From Datisca glomerata (lineage: Eukaryota; Streptophyta; Magnoliopsida; Cucurbitales; Datiscaceae), in contig QANY01004680.1 of NCBI GenBank assembly GCA_003255025.1, positions 29,346 through 93,345 on the forward strand: a stretch of DNA of 64,000 nt, in the 5' to 3' direction. The stretch's first letter is position 1. The number at the start of each line of letters is the position of its first letter. The notes beneath the pieces were generated by a model. It saw nothing but the letters and a program-made list of their open reading frames with translations. It had not been told where the DNA came from and ran no database searches. Below are positions 12,180 through 25,800 of this stretch, one piece after another. A program made the translations under genes and the position numbers.

Positions 12180-15100
12180 TTTTGCCAAAGAAGTTATCTC
12201 GTAAAGGTCTTCCCATTTAGGTGTGAATTTTTTAGCGTGCATGCCTTACATGACATGATCTGCCTCCTTTAATACTAGATCACCTTCATGGAATACCTGC
12301 GGGCACACCATTGCTTCATAGGTCTTGATCATCATATATTGACAAGCTTGGATACTTTCCTTGGCTTTATCCATCTTTTCATATATTACCTTTAGATCGC
12401 TAAGGCATGTAGAACATTCAAATCATGCCAAAGATTATAATGGCACCATTACTTCTGGCGATATGTCCACTTCACAACTATAAACTAATGTAAACATGGT
12501 TGTTTATGATGGGGATCGTTTAACTATCCAATGCGTCCACAATGCTAAAGGGAGTAGCTTATGACAGGCATTCCTAGGCATCATGGGCCATAGGACTAAT
12601 TATCTTGAGTAATGTCTTGTTTGTTGTCTCAACCTGACCATTCCCTTAGGGTAATATGGTGTGGACTTATCATGGGGATGTCAAATACTTCTAAGAGCTT
12701 AATTACTACTTTGCTTATGAATGTTGTCCCATTGTCTAAGATGATATGTTTTGGTAGCCCAAAGCCACAAATGATGTTTTCCTTAATAAAGTTATAGACC
12801 TGCTAACATGTATCTTCCTTAAAGGTATGGCCTTTGTCCATTTGGTGTAACAATCTGTGGCGACAAGGATTCACATGTAACCTTTTGATGCAGGCAAGAT
12901 TGGTGCAATAAAGTCTAAGGTCAAGTATGGAATGGATAAGGAACTTCTTTTGGGTGTAGGGGCACATAGGGTGCATGTATGACATTTCCTAAGACTTGAC
13001 AAGCACGACATTTTTAGGCATAATCTAGCGCATATGTTTCTATGGTAGACCAATAGTACCCCAACCTCATCAATTCCTCATATAGCCTCATGCATCCCTG
13101 GTGCTCGCCACACGCCTCTTTATGCACTTCCTCCATGATAGTTCATTGCTCAAGCACTTAAGTAGGAAATCAAGTACACTAACCCTAAAAAATTCTTCAT
13201 TGAGGAAAATGAAGCGAGGACACTATTTCTTAATAATTACGATGTCTATCGTAGTCGATGAGAGAGTGTCATCTTTCAAATACGAGATGTAAAGTTGTCG
13301 GCAATCAATCATAACTTCCACTAGGTGAACCTCCTTGGGGTCAAGAACCAATTGACTCTTAAGGTAATTCTTTTGAACAACCATGGCCAGTTGAAACACA
13401 TCATTTGGAAATGATGGTGTAGGATTGGTCCGTCTGTGGCGCAATAGGTTTCATGCAAGTGTTTGAGGTGACTATGACCTTCTTCCAAACTTATGCATCG
13501 TGAAAGCACCCCTTTATATCCCCTATAGAAGAGAACTCCATTCAAGTTAACAAAATTTCTCAAGTCCTTATTCAGAACAGCTTCTACTTGAAATAATTAT
13601 TCTTTAATTTTGTATCTCCAATCCTAGGATGGTGGCTCAACATTCCCTTCAACCATGACGGTTGTGGGTTTAACAATCTTGACCACTAAAATAGGGTTGG
13701 TAAGGGGGAATTTGGTGGATAGAGTTTCCAAGGCATTAACATGGCAGTTGTTAGACCTGAAGGTGTGCTAGAAAATAATATCATCAAACGTAACAACAAG
13801 CTTGAGGACCTCATGATGGTAATGTGCAAGGGCGGAATTTTTCATGGTGAAATACCCTCTAACTTGGCTGATGATCAAATTGGAATCCCATTTGACTTTG
13901 AGACTAGAGACGCCTTTGTCCTTTGCATATTAGAGCCCAATATAAGTTCTTCGTACACCGTCTCATTATTTGTACATGAAAATCAACTTGTATGCTAGTG
14001 AGAAAATGTTGCCCAAAGGATCTTGCAGAACAAGTCTTGCTCCACCACTCAAACGAGTGGATGAACCGTCAAATGTTAAAGCCCAAGGTGAATCCTTACA
14101 ACTATTGACTTCATGTAGATCGATGGGTACAGTTTTATCTAGAGGTTTCAGCTCACCACTTGGGAATTGGGCCAATAGGTATGTTAAAGCTTCACTCTTT
14201 TGCGCCTTCAAAGTAGTGGGTGTAATGTTAAACTCACTTAAAACATATTCTATCGGGTAACTCTCCTATTTAATGAAGGCCTGGTTATCAAAAAACGAAT
14301 GGGTTAGACTTAGTCATCAAATGAATTCGATTGCCAAACCTATAATGCTGAAATTTTTATGCGGCGAATACAAGAGTGAGACAATGCTTTTCACAAGGAG
14401 AATATCTAAGCTCGGCGTCCCTTCGGATCCTACTCAAATAATACACTGGGCGCTCCACCTCCTCCCTTTATTGAGCTAACAACGCTCCAATGGACATAGA
14501 GGTTGAGGTGATATAAAGCAGTAATGGTAAGTCATTATGCGGCGGCACCATAATGACGGGTGATAAGAGTACATCTTTGAAGACATCATACTTCTGTTTA
14601 TGCTCCTTTGTCCATGAAAAAGTGCAATATCCCTTTAAAAGTTTGTATGTCACTAATAGACTCTGCAAGGGTGGGTATGAACCAGTGGACATAGGATAAC
14701 TTTCCCAAGAATGCCTCTAAGTCCTTCACTGCTTGTGGTGGTGGTATATCTTTGATAGCCTTCAACTTAGACTTATTAATGTCTATACCCCGCTTGTGTA
14801 CACAGAAACCCAAGAACTTTCCCTAAGAAACACCAAAAGCGTATTTTAATGGATTCATCTTAAGCTTATAGACCATGCACATTTCAAAGACACTCCTCAA
14901 GTGCATCGTATATGAGTCATCTTTCATAGACTTGACTATTAGATCATCCACGTAGTCTTCAACATAGTTGTGGATCATATCATGCAAGATCATTGTCCTA
15001 GCCCATTCAGAAGTAGCTCTCGCATTCTTAAATTCGAATGGCGTCACCACATAATAGAAATTTCCAAAGGGTGTCCTGAAAGCGAGTTTCTGATCATCTC

Positions 15101-15225
15101 CCACTACTATCCTAATCTGATTATACCCACTGACCCCCGTCCATGGAAGTGAACATTTCATGCTCCGTGTGGCATCTACCAAAGTGTCTACATTAAGCAG
15201 TGGGAAGTCATCTTTTGGGCACGAT
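12180..15225 (-). pseudogene. Gypsy-A pol (RT-RH-aRNH-INT), decayed
   Basis: Minus strand, from 15222: reverse transcriptase beginning at PKDDFPLLNVDTLVDATRS, then SGYNQIRI, FRTPFGNFYYVVTPF and the catalytic YVDDLIVKS at about 14950. 14813-14468 is the RT connection and RNase H (KDLEAFLGKLSYVHWFIPT, PLLLYITSTSMSIGALL). 14211-13966 holds a second, archaeal-type RNase H start (WALTFDGSSTRLSGGARLV), the aRNH typical of Tat elements. Integrase follows in fragments and ends near 12180 with the HEGDLVLK-like tail. Frames are broken throughout. Upstream gag, protease and the first part of RT are absent. Confidence 0.85.
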
Positions 15226-15386
15226 GTGAATGAAAGGGATCAAGGATTCGTGTAAGACTGAACCTCCTGAGCCAGATGGTTATAGAAAACATTTTTCAAA
15301 CTTAACATCAATGGATTCAAACCTTATGTTATCTCCTCCTTCCATTGATAAGAAAAAGGAATAAATGTAGTTCCATTAATTTATAA

Positions 15387-15705
15387 TTTTTTTTAGTTAA
15401 TGGGTAAATATTATTAACCAAAGAAACCAAATACACAAATACAAGGGGCATACCCCAAGCACAAAACAGAACAAAACTAGAAGCCTGCATGAGTCACTTG
15501 TCTAGGAAATCAGAGCTAATAGAATTATTCCAATTTTTAGATAGGAAAGCAATCCTCTCTCTAACCATCCTTATAATTTTCTTGGTGGTTAAGGAGGAAT
15601 ATACAATCTTACCTAAGAAAACCCTTATATTTCTTTCTAGTCAGATACAATAAACATCAATAGAAAAAACAAGCTTAACACACAGAGAGGCAACTGAGTT
15701 ATCAT
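15387..15705 (-). mobile_element. LINE 3'-end fragment
   Basis: A T-run at about 15387-15394 is followed by a minus-strand match to the very end of plant L1 ORF2: the frame reads toward WGMPLVFVYLVSLVN just before the tail. Only about 320 bp remain, as is usual for 5'-truncated LINE copies. No clear target duplication was found. Confidence 0.6.
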
Positions 15706-16833
15706 TAATTATACTTATTTGTATAATTCTAAAGAATAAATACAGATATACATACATATTTGCGTAATTCTAAATAATATTAATCCATCTTTATAGCTTC
15801 ATCAAAAAATTATGCATACCCAAACAACAATATATGATTGTCATTTACACATTTTATTAACAATGACTGAACAGTTAACTGTATACAACACAGGCTATTA
15901 GAAGTCATGTTTTGAAAAGGTGAATTTGGCGATGTATTTCTAAAATCGAAGGCACTTTTGTTTAAAGTTAACATCATTTTTTCAAAAGACAATTAAGTTG
16001 TGGCAAAAATCATCTTTAAAAAAAATATTATGTCCAAGTATTTAAAAGACGATTTCTTAGTTGTCAAAAAGTAGTTATTTTAAAAATTATTTTTAGGGAT
16101 CGTTTAGTTCGTACAATTTTTAATGATCATCATAATTGAATTTGTGATTGTCATGTTTGATTGTGTATGGTAATCTCTGAAATGATGAGTGTCAATTTAG
16201 GATTCATATATTTAGTATATGCTCACTTTTGTTATATTATAGAAAGAAAGACATTTTCATGTGCAATTTTAAGATGAATTTTAACTATCTTTGATCAATA
16301 TTTACTTAAATTAATAATGCTAGCACTAAAATTTAGTAAATTTCATTTTTATTAAATTAATAGAGTTTATAATATAATTTCAAATGACGTTATGTATTCT
16401 CATAATAATAATAATAATAATAATAATAATGCATTTACTATTTCTTAGTATACAAGGGTACAAATAATTTTTTTGCTATACGAATTGCTATGTTATTGGA
16501 AATTTAGATTGCTCTAATTGTTTGTTGCATTTCAATTGTCTCAAAAGTTTATAAATTATAATTGCATGAATAAGATTACGTCCTAATATAAAGATTACTT
16601 CAAATAAAAATGTTAATTCAATTATAAGAACATTACGATAAAGAATAGCATAAAGCAAACATGCCTTAATACAGTAGTCGTGTAAAGACACTTGATTTAT
16701 AAGTTGAATTACCCTCTTAAAAATTATATGGATATGACTCCTCTATAGTTATTTAAACTGTGACGAATACATGCATTTTGATAGATTTGGTCTTTCATTT
16801 TACAATTGACTATCAAAATTTTATCAATTCAGA
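15706..16833. other. AT-rich intergenic with ATA microsatellite
   Basis: No coding signal. An (ATA)n microsatellite of about 9 units sits at about 16402-16431. The remainder is low-complexity AT-rich sequence. Confidence 0.65.
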
Positions 16834-17470
16834 TTTTTTTAAATTGAACAATACTTTATTAAGAAGACAAAACCACCAAGTCTGAAATAATTGGGGGACA
16901 AACCCCAAGCCAGACCTTAGAAGTACAATGAACAACATAAAATTTTACTAAACGATCAGTGACTTCATTACAACATCTAGGCACGAAAGAAAGAGAACAA
17001 TTAGGAAACGAAAATCACAACTTCCTAATAGGCAAGATGATTGGTAACAGATCAGCGAGAACTAGGTATATCTCCATAACCATGTTAACTAGCTGAAGAC
17101 AATCGGATTCTATAAGGTGAATTGGACGACCAAGTCTGTAGTTGAGAGAGACCTTTCAAGAGAGCAAGGGCTTCAGCAGCTAACGGATCGAGCACACCAA
17201 ATAAAATTCCGAGGCAGCCAAAATAATAGAGCCCTCACTATCCCGAATCACCATCCCAAACCCAGGAGGCCTTAAGAAACATAAGCATCAATATTCATTT
17301 TGTGCAGACTAGTAGGGGGAGGGGACCAGCCAGTTGGGATTGGGCCAGGAGGGGCACATGCACATGAATCTCTATTAAACTGGGCCGAGTTCCCGGAAGC
17401 CGAAAAGGAGGCTTCTTGGAAATTAGTCTCTTCTCCATTACTAGCATTTCCATTACAATTCGGATTAACA
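16834..17470 (-). mobile_element. LINE 3'-end fragment with RNase H remnant
   Basis: A T-run at 16834-16840 marks a possible poly-A tail on the minus strand. Reading upstream on the minus strand gives an RVT_3-type RNase H piece, LGWVIRDSEGSIILAAS or similar, followed after a frameshift by LAAEALALLKGLSQLQ. This is the same domain as in the LINE at 859-5705, but from a different copy, 5'-truncated. Confidence 0.65.
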
Positions 17471-19515
17471 CCAAGTGATATGATTTTATTTTAATTTTTG
17501 TATTTTAATTAAAAACTGAACTATTTGAAATTGATAGATAATGTAAATGCAATAATTATATAGTACTTCACTATCAAGCAGAAAGAGAATTACGTGACCT
17601 ATTTTTTAACTAGCAGAAATTATTCATTAAATGATCATCTAAACTAAGATTAGGATTCTCTCTAATTCCAGGAATATGAGAGAATCTTACTTAATCTAAA
17701 TCGTCTATTGAATGGACCATTTAGATTAATCTTAGAAAAAATATGAAAAATATTAAATGAAAGAAAAAAGCTAAAATAATATATTTTCACTTCAGTGTTT
17801 ATTTTGAATTTATTCTTAGCGTTCATGATATCATAGATAGCTGGAGATTTAATGAACAAATCACACTTATTGGTATCTCAACTCTCATCTCAGATATTCA
17901 TGCGAAAGAAAGTAGAGGTGTTTTATACTAGCAGTGTGGTTATTTAAAATAAATAAATTATATGATTTTGAAAATTATTAGGAAAATGATAAACTTTGGG
18001 CATGTTGGATAAAATTTTCCTGTGTCACGTAGACTCGTGTTCTGAAGATACATTTTTTGTCGACGTGACATAAAAGAACTCATTCTTCAAGAGATAGTTC
18101 TATAAATGCGCATTAACTCGCCCCTTGAAGAGAAAAGTAAGTTTTTTACTAAGAGAGAAACCTGATTATTGCAGATAGCACATTAGTTAACAAGACTATC
18201 TCATAAAAACACATAATGAATCTAATATTAAATTTTCATGAATACATAAACTACCAACAATAAACTATCTCTCTTTCTCAGCCTCTTGCGTTTCTTCGTG
18301 TTCATTGGTTTCTGAAAAAGGAAAGCCTTCCTTACTGGAGAGGGACGTCTCTTGATCTCTATCTCCGGTGAGATTTTCGCCATCTTTCAGTTGTTGTTTA
18401 TTCTCCTTTGTTTTTTCTTTAGTTGTTCTTCAATATCAAAATCTAGGTGGTTTTCTTCTTTAAATCCATTTGATATATGAAGATTTTCATCCATAGATCT
18501 ATATCAAGATTTGAATCTGTGGTGGTTGTTCGTAGATCTCGATCCACGGCGGGTTTCTATGGATCTACATCTATAATAGTTGACCCCGCAGTTTAGTTTT
18601 GGGTTTTGTTGTTTTGTTTGTATTCTTGTTCTAGATATACATTTTTAGTGACTCCTAAATGGCATATGTTGTTTGCAATGGATCAGTTGTAGATAACTAT
18701 GCAATCTCTCTTCAACCAGTCAAGCCCTTACGGGTAGTGGAAGTGTATCGAACGAGCCAAAGATACCACTGCTAAATTTTCTTAGCCAAAGATTTTATAG
18801 TGCTAAATATTCTTTCCCCTACTTCAACATATTTCCAGTGTTCTGGTTAGATTTAATATATGTATTGTTGTCTTCTATTGGTCATTTTGTTGTGGTTTCA
18901 TCTGTAATCACTCATGGATCTTTATAGTTTGTTTGGTTGAATGATATCCCTATTTTGTCCAAAAACTTTTTGCATGAATATAATGATTATGTATAAACAC
19001 TCAATATCTTCTTTACAACGCATTTGATGCATTAAGTGTATAAATGGCGTATAGTCATATATCTATTTAGATTAATTTTATGCTTATGTGTTTCTATAAA
19101 ATGATTTTTACATACCTTTTTAAGGTGTCGATATTTTTATTTTATACGAATCACATGCAACGTACGTGAGAATGTTTTAATAGTTTTTAAAACTTTTTCT
19201 AGAAAATTACATGCAAATAATATTGGATCTAGGATTGTCTCCTCTTAGGCCAATCCGAAAACAATTTTTTGTGATCTAGACCGTTGTAAACAAAATGATC
19301 CAGATCGTTTATGAAAATTAAAACAATCATTTTTATCTGTTTTTTAATTTTCATACCAGAATAATTTGGACAGGTGTTTTTTATTCAACCATCTACATCC
19401 ACTTTAACATAATAATCTCATGTTAAAAAAAAGAGTTCAACGGTATCTCAAATTCTATCATATTTAATTATTCATTTGATAAGAATAAAAAATAGTTATT
19501 TGCAATAATATACTA
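17471..19515. other. Intergenic, no gene seen
   Basis: AT-rich sequence with stops in all frames. A stretch near 18270-18960 is more mixed in composition and ends with tgaatgatatccctattttgtcc, which resembles the 3' tail of some plant LINEs on the plus strand. The evidence is too weak to annotate it as one. Confidence 0.5.
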
Positions 19516-21860
19516 TTTAGACATTTCATTTGAAAATATACACTCATTTCTCAAAATTAAGAAATATATATATGTATGACCCACAGCATAAAAAAAAGTC
19601 AATCATCTCTCTATTTGTTTCCCTCCCTGATGCTTTTATTAAAATCAAACAAATTTGACAGTTAACATCTTCTCTATTTTTTGTTTCCCGTATGTTCATC
19701 TTCTCTTTTTTTTTGCTTCCTCTTCATTTTGATTCTTCTCTATTCTCACTTCTTCTTTGAGTGACCTTTCTCTTCTTCTTCAATGAAGCTTCCTCAGTGA
19801 AAATCCGGTCTTCTTCTTCTTCAGTGAACTCTGACTCTTCAACGAGATGGTGACCCGTTCTTCATTTTCTTCTTCGTCAACATAGACACATTCTTCTTCT
19901 TCTTCAACAAGATGCACTCAGGTACCCATTCTTCTCTTTTTTTACGCAGGAAAGCGCTCAAGTAGTTACCTGGTTGCTTACTGGAAGAATAAAAATAACT
20001 ACTTGAAGGGTTAAAATAACCTTACACAAATACTTGAAGGGTTCAAGTAGTCATAAATAATTACTTGAACCTTTCAAGTAGTCACCTGATTTCTGGGTTG
20101 CTTACTCAAAGAATAAAAATAACTATTTGAAGGGTTTAAGTAGTCATTAATGACGATTTGAAAGGTTCAAGTTATCATAAAAATACATATAATTTACATA
20201 CTGGAAAAATTAAAAAACTTTCATATCGGTTTATTTACTGGCAGAATCAAATAAGGAAAATTTCAATGACTCTTCAGGTTATATATAAGGGCATGATGTC
20301 GAGCTGATGTTTGATAAAATGACTCTTCAAGAGTTTGATGAGTCAGTTCTTGGTTTGAGACTATTTTTTGTATTCTAAACATGTGTAGGTACAATATGTC
20401 AAGTTCTAATACCAATGATTTTACATATGGAGGATTGAGATTTGTTAACAAAATATGTGCTTGTAGTAGAAATGTTGCTATGAAAATATCATAGTCGAAT
20501 CGAAAATAAAAGTAGGCTACATTATTGTTTCTTAGAAAACAAATGTGGGTATTTTAGATGGTGCTACCCTCTTGATAAAGTGAGTGAAGCTAGTAGACAA
20601 AACAATGATTTAAAAGAACGTAAGGACGAGTTCCAACACATGAATATAAGGCTTCAAACATTGGAGAGTTGGATGGACACATTGAATTCTTTTTCATGTT
20701 TGCATTCTATGTTTTTCCTTTGTGATTGAGGCTATTGTCAGTGGCAAGTATGATCAATTGTACTATTAATCAATATGTAGTGATAAATATTTGTATGTGT
20801 GAACTTGTTGTGTACTTAGTGCATGCACGTATGAAGATTGTAGTTGTGCCAAATTAATTTTTTTGCTACATTATATGGTGGACAAAGCTTGTTGTCCAGT
20901 AAAAATAATTGACATAAATGAAAAAAATGTTAATTGAATTGTTTTAAACCTTGTAGAAAAAGATACATATTAAACCCCTCAAGTAGTCATTTTGATTACG
21001 ACAGTAAGTAATTCAGGGATGAAATGACTGCTTGAAGGGTTCAAGTAAAAACTTCAAACAGTTGTTTATGATTACTTGAACTCCTCAAGTAGTTATTTTA
21101 GTTCTGCTAGTGAGCGATCCAATCAAAAAGGGAAAAATGTCAAGATCCGAAGTAGAATATTGTGCCTGGACAAATGTCAAGATCCGGAAGACAAATTTGT
21201 GAAATGTGAGTAGTTGTAAGATTTATCAAACTTTTATATTTGAACCCTTCAAGTAGTAATTTGTTCACTGGATTACTTGTTGCCATGATCAAAATAACTA
21301 TTTAAGGGGTTCAAGTACTTATAAAATAACTATTTGATCTCTTCAATTAGTCATCTGATCATTGGATTGCTCACATAACATAAATAATTAAAAGTACGAT
21401 ATTACATAGCACCATCCATACAACAAAATGTATAATCTAAAATATATCTAAATTCCTAGAACTCACAAAATAACAACTATTTTCTAGCAATAACTCCAAG
21501 ATAAACCTCGTAGAAAAATTGAAATCTTTAGTTACGAAATTAAATTTTGTATATAGCTAGGAATGTTTTCAAGAGTAGATGATGAAAAATGGGCTTCCTT
21601 AAAAAAGAAGAAAAATGTGTCTCCTTAAAGAAGAAAAAGAAGAAAAATAGGTCTTCGAAGATGAAAAAAACAAAAAAGAAGAAAAGTAAAAATGGAGAAA
21701 GACGACAAATATGAGTTTATTGGAAAAACACATTAATTGTCGTTTTTGTTTTATTTGATATGACGTTGAGAAGAAATCACAAAGATAATGTAGACTATAG
21801 ATTTATATTTCTTAATTTTGGAAAAGATGTATATTTTTCCAAATGTATTTCCCAAATGGT
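19516..21860. mobile_element. Candidate TIR DNA transposon with GRF zinc-finger cargo
   Basis: Inverted repeats of about 45 bp lie at about 19516-19566 (catttgaaaatatacac... aaaattaagaaatata) and at about 21805-21860, where the reverse complement reads catttggaaaaatatac... aaaattaagaaatata. Inside each end are iterated ACTTGAAGGGTTCAAGT-like palindromes: about 19945-20170 on the left, about 20970-21370 on the right. The centre holds a broken GRF zinc-finger ORF. The layout suggests a non-autonomous element, possibly MULE-like, that captured a gene fragment. No convincing target duplication was found, so the exact ends and family are uncertain. Confidence 0.55.
20396..20728 (+). pseudogene. 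GRF-type zinc-finger protein fragment, broken
   Basis: From ATG at 20396 the frame gives a GRF-like N-terminal half (GGLRFVNKICACSRN) with the first CxC pair, then hits a stop. Further on, CGYFRWCYPLDKV gives the hallmark aromatic and tryptophan core of the GRF finger. A helical, charged segment follows (KERKDEFQHMNIRLQTLES), typical of the short plant GRF proteins that end in a coiled coil. Stops and a shift between the two halves show decay. GRF fingers bind single-stranded nucleic acid in known proteins. Its location between inverted repeats suggests capture by a transposon. Confidence 0.6.
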
Positions 21861-21944
21861 GTATCTATAATATATTAAAACGAATAAGCAATGGAGAAAT
21901 TTTTTTAGACAAATATGCCCACATGTTTTCCTATTAATCCCAAA

Positions 21945-22097
21945 ATGCTCCACAAAAGTACACTTGTCACATTTCTATTCATTGTTACTATTATTTTCTT
22001 ATCAAGTGCCATAAGCCATGACTATTTGGTCCACCCGAACAACAATGAATCTAATCAATACAATTTTTTGTCTGAAACAAAACTATTTTTTAAGTGA
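21945..22097 (+). CDS. Possible small secreted peptide (about 50 aa)
   Basis: An ORF with an in-frame ATG at 21915 and a second at 21945. From the second, the product starts MLHKSTLVTFLFIVTIIFLSS, a plausible signal peptide, followed by a short polar tail (SHDYLVHPNNNESNQYNF) and a stop at 22095-22097. The tail does not match any signalling-peptide family I recognise. The length and the AT-rich setting make a chance ORF quite possible. It lies about 750 bp upstream of MTK. Confidence 0.2.
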   Translation: MLHKSTLVTFLFIVTIIFLSSAISHDYLVHPNNNESNQYNFLSETKLFFK

Positions 22098-22854
22098 AAC
22101 AATGTCATTTTTTAACAATGAAACAATACAATTCTTTTAAGTAGAAAAATACATATTGTTATGGTGGACACAACAAACATACAATTGTATAAATAAATCG
22201 GTACGAAATTTACAAAGAAACATAATTAAATTTACGATACAAACAAAAGATCAAAGATCAAAGAATAGAAGAAAACATGTAATAGAAATTTTAATTCTAA
22301 TAACAACACCTTTTCTTTTTATTTTTAAGAGCATATTTATACTATTCACTCTTAATTTTTTTTTTCTCAAAAACATACATGTTCAACTTGATTGTATTAT
22401 AGATCAATAAATAAAAATAATAACAATATAACATTATACTGATTTTATTTAATTTACATAAATACAATGTTATTATAAATAATAATTAAAATTAATAATC
22501 AGATGCACATGTTTATTGACTAGTTACTTCAAATAATCCAAGAAGAAATTACACACGTATTTGTTGGCTTGTTATACCAAATAATCCAAGAAAAAATTAA
22601 TTTTTTCCTTTCTTCTTTTCTGTCTCCTTTTTCTTTCTTTCCATCAGAATTATTGGAGAAAGAAAAAATCATTTGACGAATCGAAAAAAGGAAGTCCAGG
22701 TTCAGTGAACGTTACTGTAATTGGCTTTCATGGTTCTCTCCTTTCGCTGTTTTTATTGAGTTGATAGTCAGCACTTGGCGCTAAAGTTCTTATGCGTTTT
22801 CATTTCTAATATTCCCCCAAACAACACTTTTCTCTGCACCAATTCCAGGGAAAA

Positions 22855-25800
22855 ATGGCTTTCTCTGAATTCCGGCCACTGGACGAGAAATCCCTGATTG
22901 AATACATTAAGGCCGTTCCTTCTTTATCTTCTGAACTTGGGAACAACTTCGATGACCTAAAGATTCAGGAAGTCGGAGATGGAAACCTCAATTTCGTCTA
23001 CATCGTCGTTGGTTCCTCCGGTTCCTTTGTCATCAAGCAGGTGAGGAGATGAATGTAATTTGAGCTGAATCTTAGGTCTTGGGAGCATAATTTATTGGGT
23101 CTGGCTTCTTTTGCAGCAGAAAGCATATGATCAGAATGAGTGTAATTTTCTGGTATTTAGATGATAAATTTTGTGGGACTGATTCAATTTAATTTTTTTT
23201 TAATTCTATGTTTTTTTGAAATTTGAATCGATCGAAAGAAAATCTACGGTTTGAGCCTTTTATGTTCTTGAATTTACAATTATATGTATTCTGGAGATTG
23301 AGGTCAGCAGATCGTAGAAGCACTGGGTTAAAATATGTATCAGTGGTATGGCCTCTTTTGAAAACTGAACTAATTAAGTATATCTAAGGAAGATGAAAGC
23401 TTTGGTGATTGTTCTTAAATTCCAATGTTTAGTCCAATATTTTTTGGCTCCTGGAAGTGTTTTCTGAACTATCACAGACTCTGAGGCATTGATTATTTTT
23501 GTTGTTTCTTCATCTTTTGAAAATCATAGCAACTTCTGATCAGTAGTTATGGCAAGCATGAGCTGAATATTACACAAAAGTTAGCCAATTGTTGAAATAT
23601 TTGTTGAACAATCGGAATATGGGATATCTTTTTTTCTAAATTAGTTCGAATGCTGGTAAGTGATCATCTTTAAGTGACTAAATTTATTCGCAATCTGATT
23701 CCATGATCATGCAGGCCCTTCCTTATATTCGTTGTATAGGCAAATCATGGCCAATGACTAAGGAGCGAGCATACTTCGAGGCGGTGGCGTTGAGAGAGCA
23801 TGGCGGTTTGTGCCCTGAACATGTACCTGAAGTTTATCACTTTGACCGTACAATGTCTTTGATTGGCATGCGTTACTTGAAACCTCCTCATATTATTCTT
23901 CGGAAAGGGTTAGTTGCTGGAATTGAGTATCCATTACTGGCAGAACACATGTCAGACTATATGGCAAAGACTCTCTTTTGTACTTCCATGCTTTATCATT
24001 CGACTACTGACCATAAACGTGCCGGTATGTTTGTGTACTTCTTTTCTTTTTAGAATACATTCACTCTGAAGTTGTATCTTTTTCATTTGAAGTGGACTTC
24101 TAGCGCATTATTTTGACCTTGGTAATCTTGCGTTCATCTTTTATTTTCTCTTATACATGTGAATTGCTCTTTGGAAAAAATAAGTCAGCATTTTTAAAGG
24201 GAATAAAGTTTACGTGTTGGTCATGGTAAAATGTAGTTTCATACGCCCTGTTCTCATCTTTACATTTGCATGTTGCGCTGGGAAAGAAAGGTAATCAAAA
24301 ACTACCCTGGAGTCTAGACTTAGTGTAAAAAAAAATTGATTTCAAGTTTTATTTACTACCATTTCACCCGTTTAACTTACTGAGAAAATTTACATTCTTG
24401 AGTTCCTAAGTGTAGTTAGAGATAATTATTGTTTTTTTATCTCTCGTTATAAGAATGCTTTGATTGTTTTTGTACTTTGTTCTTCTGGTGTATGTGTCTC
24501 TAGAGCTTGCATATTAGATCAGTGTACTATGGTACATTGGCATGCTTGAAGACTCTTCCTGATATTATGCCAACTCTACTGTGTGCAGTTGCAGAATTTT
24601 GTGGGAACGTGGAGTTATGTAGGCTCACTGAGCAGGTTGTCTTTTCTGACCCATACAAATTGGCTCAGTACAACCGGTGGACTTCCCCTTATCTTGATCG
24701 TGATGCGGAAGCTGTTCGGGAGGATAATGCTTTGAAGCTCGAAATTGCAGAGTTGAAATCAAAGTACTGTTCTTTTGTCTATTGGACCTTTTGTTGTTTT
24801 ACATACTCTGCTATGATTCTTATCTACTCCGTCTTTTTTTCAATAAATGAATAAGTTTAAGCTAAAAAATGAGCTTGTTGGAGAATATGCAATAGTCAGG
24901 CATTATTATGCTTGCATTGGGAGTTGTGGCCTATAGATACATGATAATGGTTCTTACTTCCTTTTTAACACTATATTATACGTCCAAACAGTTCTTATAA
25001 TGCTTAAAGTCGAGGTTCAGTGAAGCTTTATTTCTCAAACAAACCAAGGTAGCTTGCAGGAGCTTAACGGTTGTCGCATGAACTAAAACTTGAGTTGTTA
25101 GTTAAGTTTAAATCTGACCTGACTCAAGCCTGATCTCACCAGTGTAGCTTGAGTATATTTGCACTCGAGTATATTTGAGTGCGAGCAAATAGATTATTGA
25201 GCTCATATTCTAATATATCAAAGTTTAGGGTGCAGGTTAACGAATCTGCATCCCTTGCAAGTGTTTTTTTTTGACAAATCAGTGCTGCTTTTCTTAGATT
25301 CATCGAAAGAGCCCAAGCTCTTATACATGGAGATCTCCACACCGGTTCTGTCATGGTTACCCAAGAATCAACTCAAGTCATAGATCCAGAATTTGCATTT
25401 TATGGACCTATGGGTTTTGATATTGGAGCATACCTGGGGAACTTGATTTTGGCTTTCTTTGCACAAGATGGACATGCTGTTCCAGGGAATGATCGAAAAG
25501 TAAGTGAACTTGTGCTTGTTTGTCAGTCATAATATTTCTTGTGTTAACATTCTAATTCTTCTTTGACTCCAACAATACCAATGTTACTGCTTACTATTGA
25601 TGCTAAAAGTTTTTGCGAGGAAATAGACCCAACGGTATGTGGTGAGAAAACCAATATTAAGTTATGAAGTATATTAATAACTTAATCTCTCTACGCTATG
25701 TTTGGGCTTTGGAAATTAAGAAGGAAAAATAAAGTAGAGGAAATTAGAAGGAATTAGAAGGAAAAGTAAGAAAATTGATAAAGTACGAAACTCTATACTT

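Larger units (their letters stand above)
6871..15225 (-). mobile_element. Gypsy-A: truncated Tat-type Ty3/Gypsy element with antisense PMD gene
   Basis: In minus orientation the order is reverse transcriptase, RNase H, second RNase H, integrase, a minisatellite, an antisense (plus-strand) PMD gene, a 3' untranslated zone and a scrap of LTR rich in CCCCATAGGGG motifs. The element is cut within the reverse transcriptase at about 15225 and within the LTR at about 6880. No gag, protease, 5' LTR or target duplication is present. The 8 kb align block for block with Gypsy-B (36000-49855), which identifies the later insertions in B by comparison. The dual RNase H and the extra ORF before the 3' LTR are known traits of the Tat lineage; lineage placement is by architecture only. 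Confidence 0.85.

Noticed and set aside
24507..24854. Continuous 115-codon ORF over MTK exon 3
   Set aside because: Only 24589-24763 is exon. The two sides read into intron, and the splice borders keep the kinase frame.
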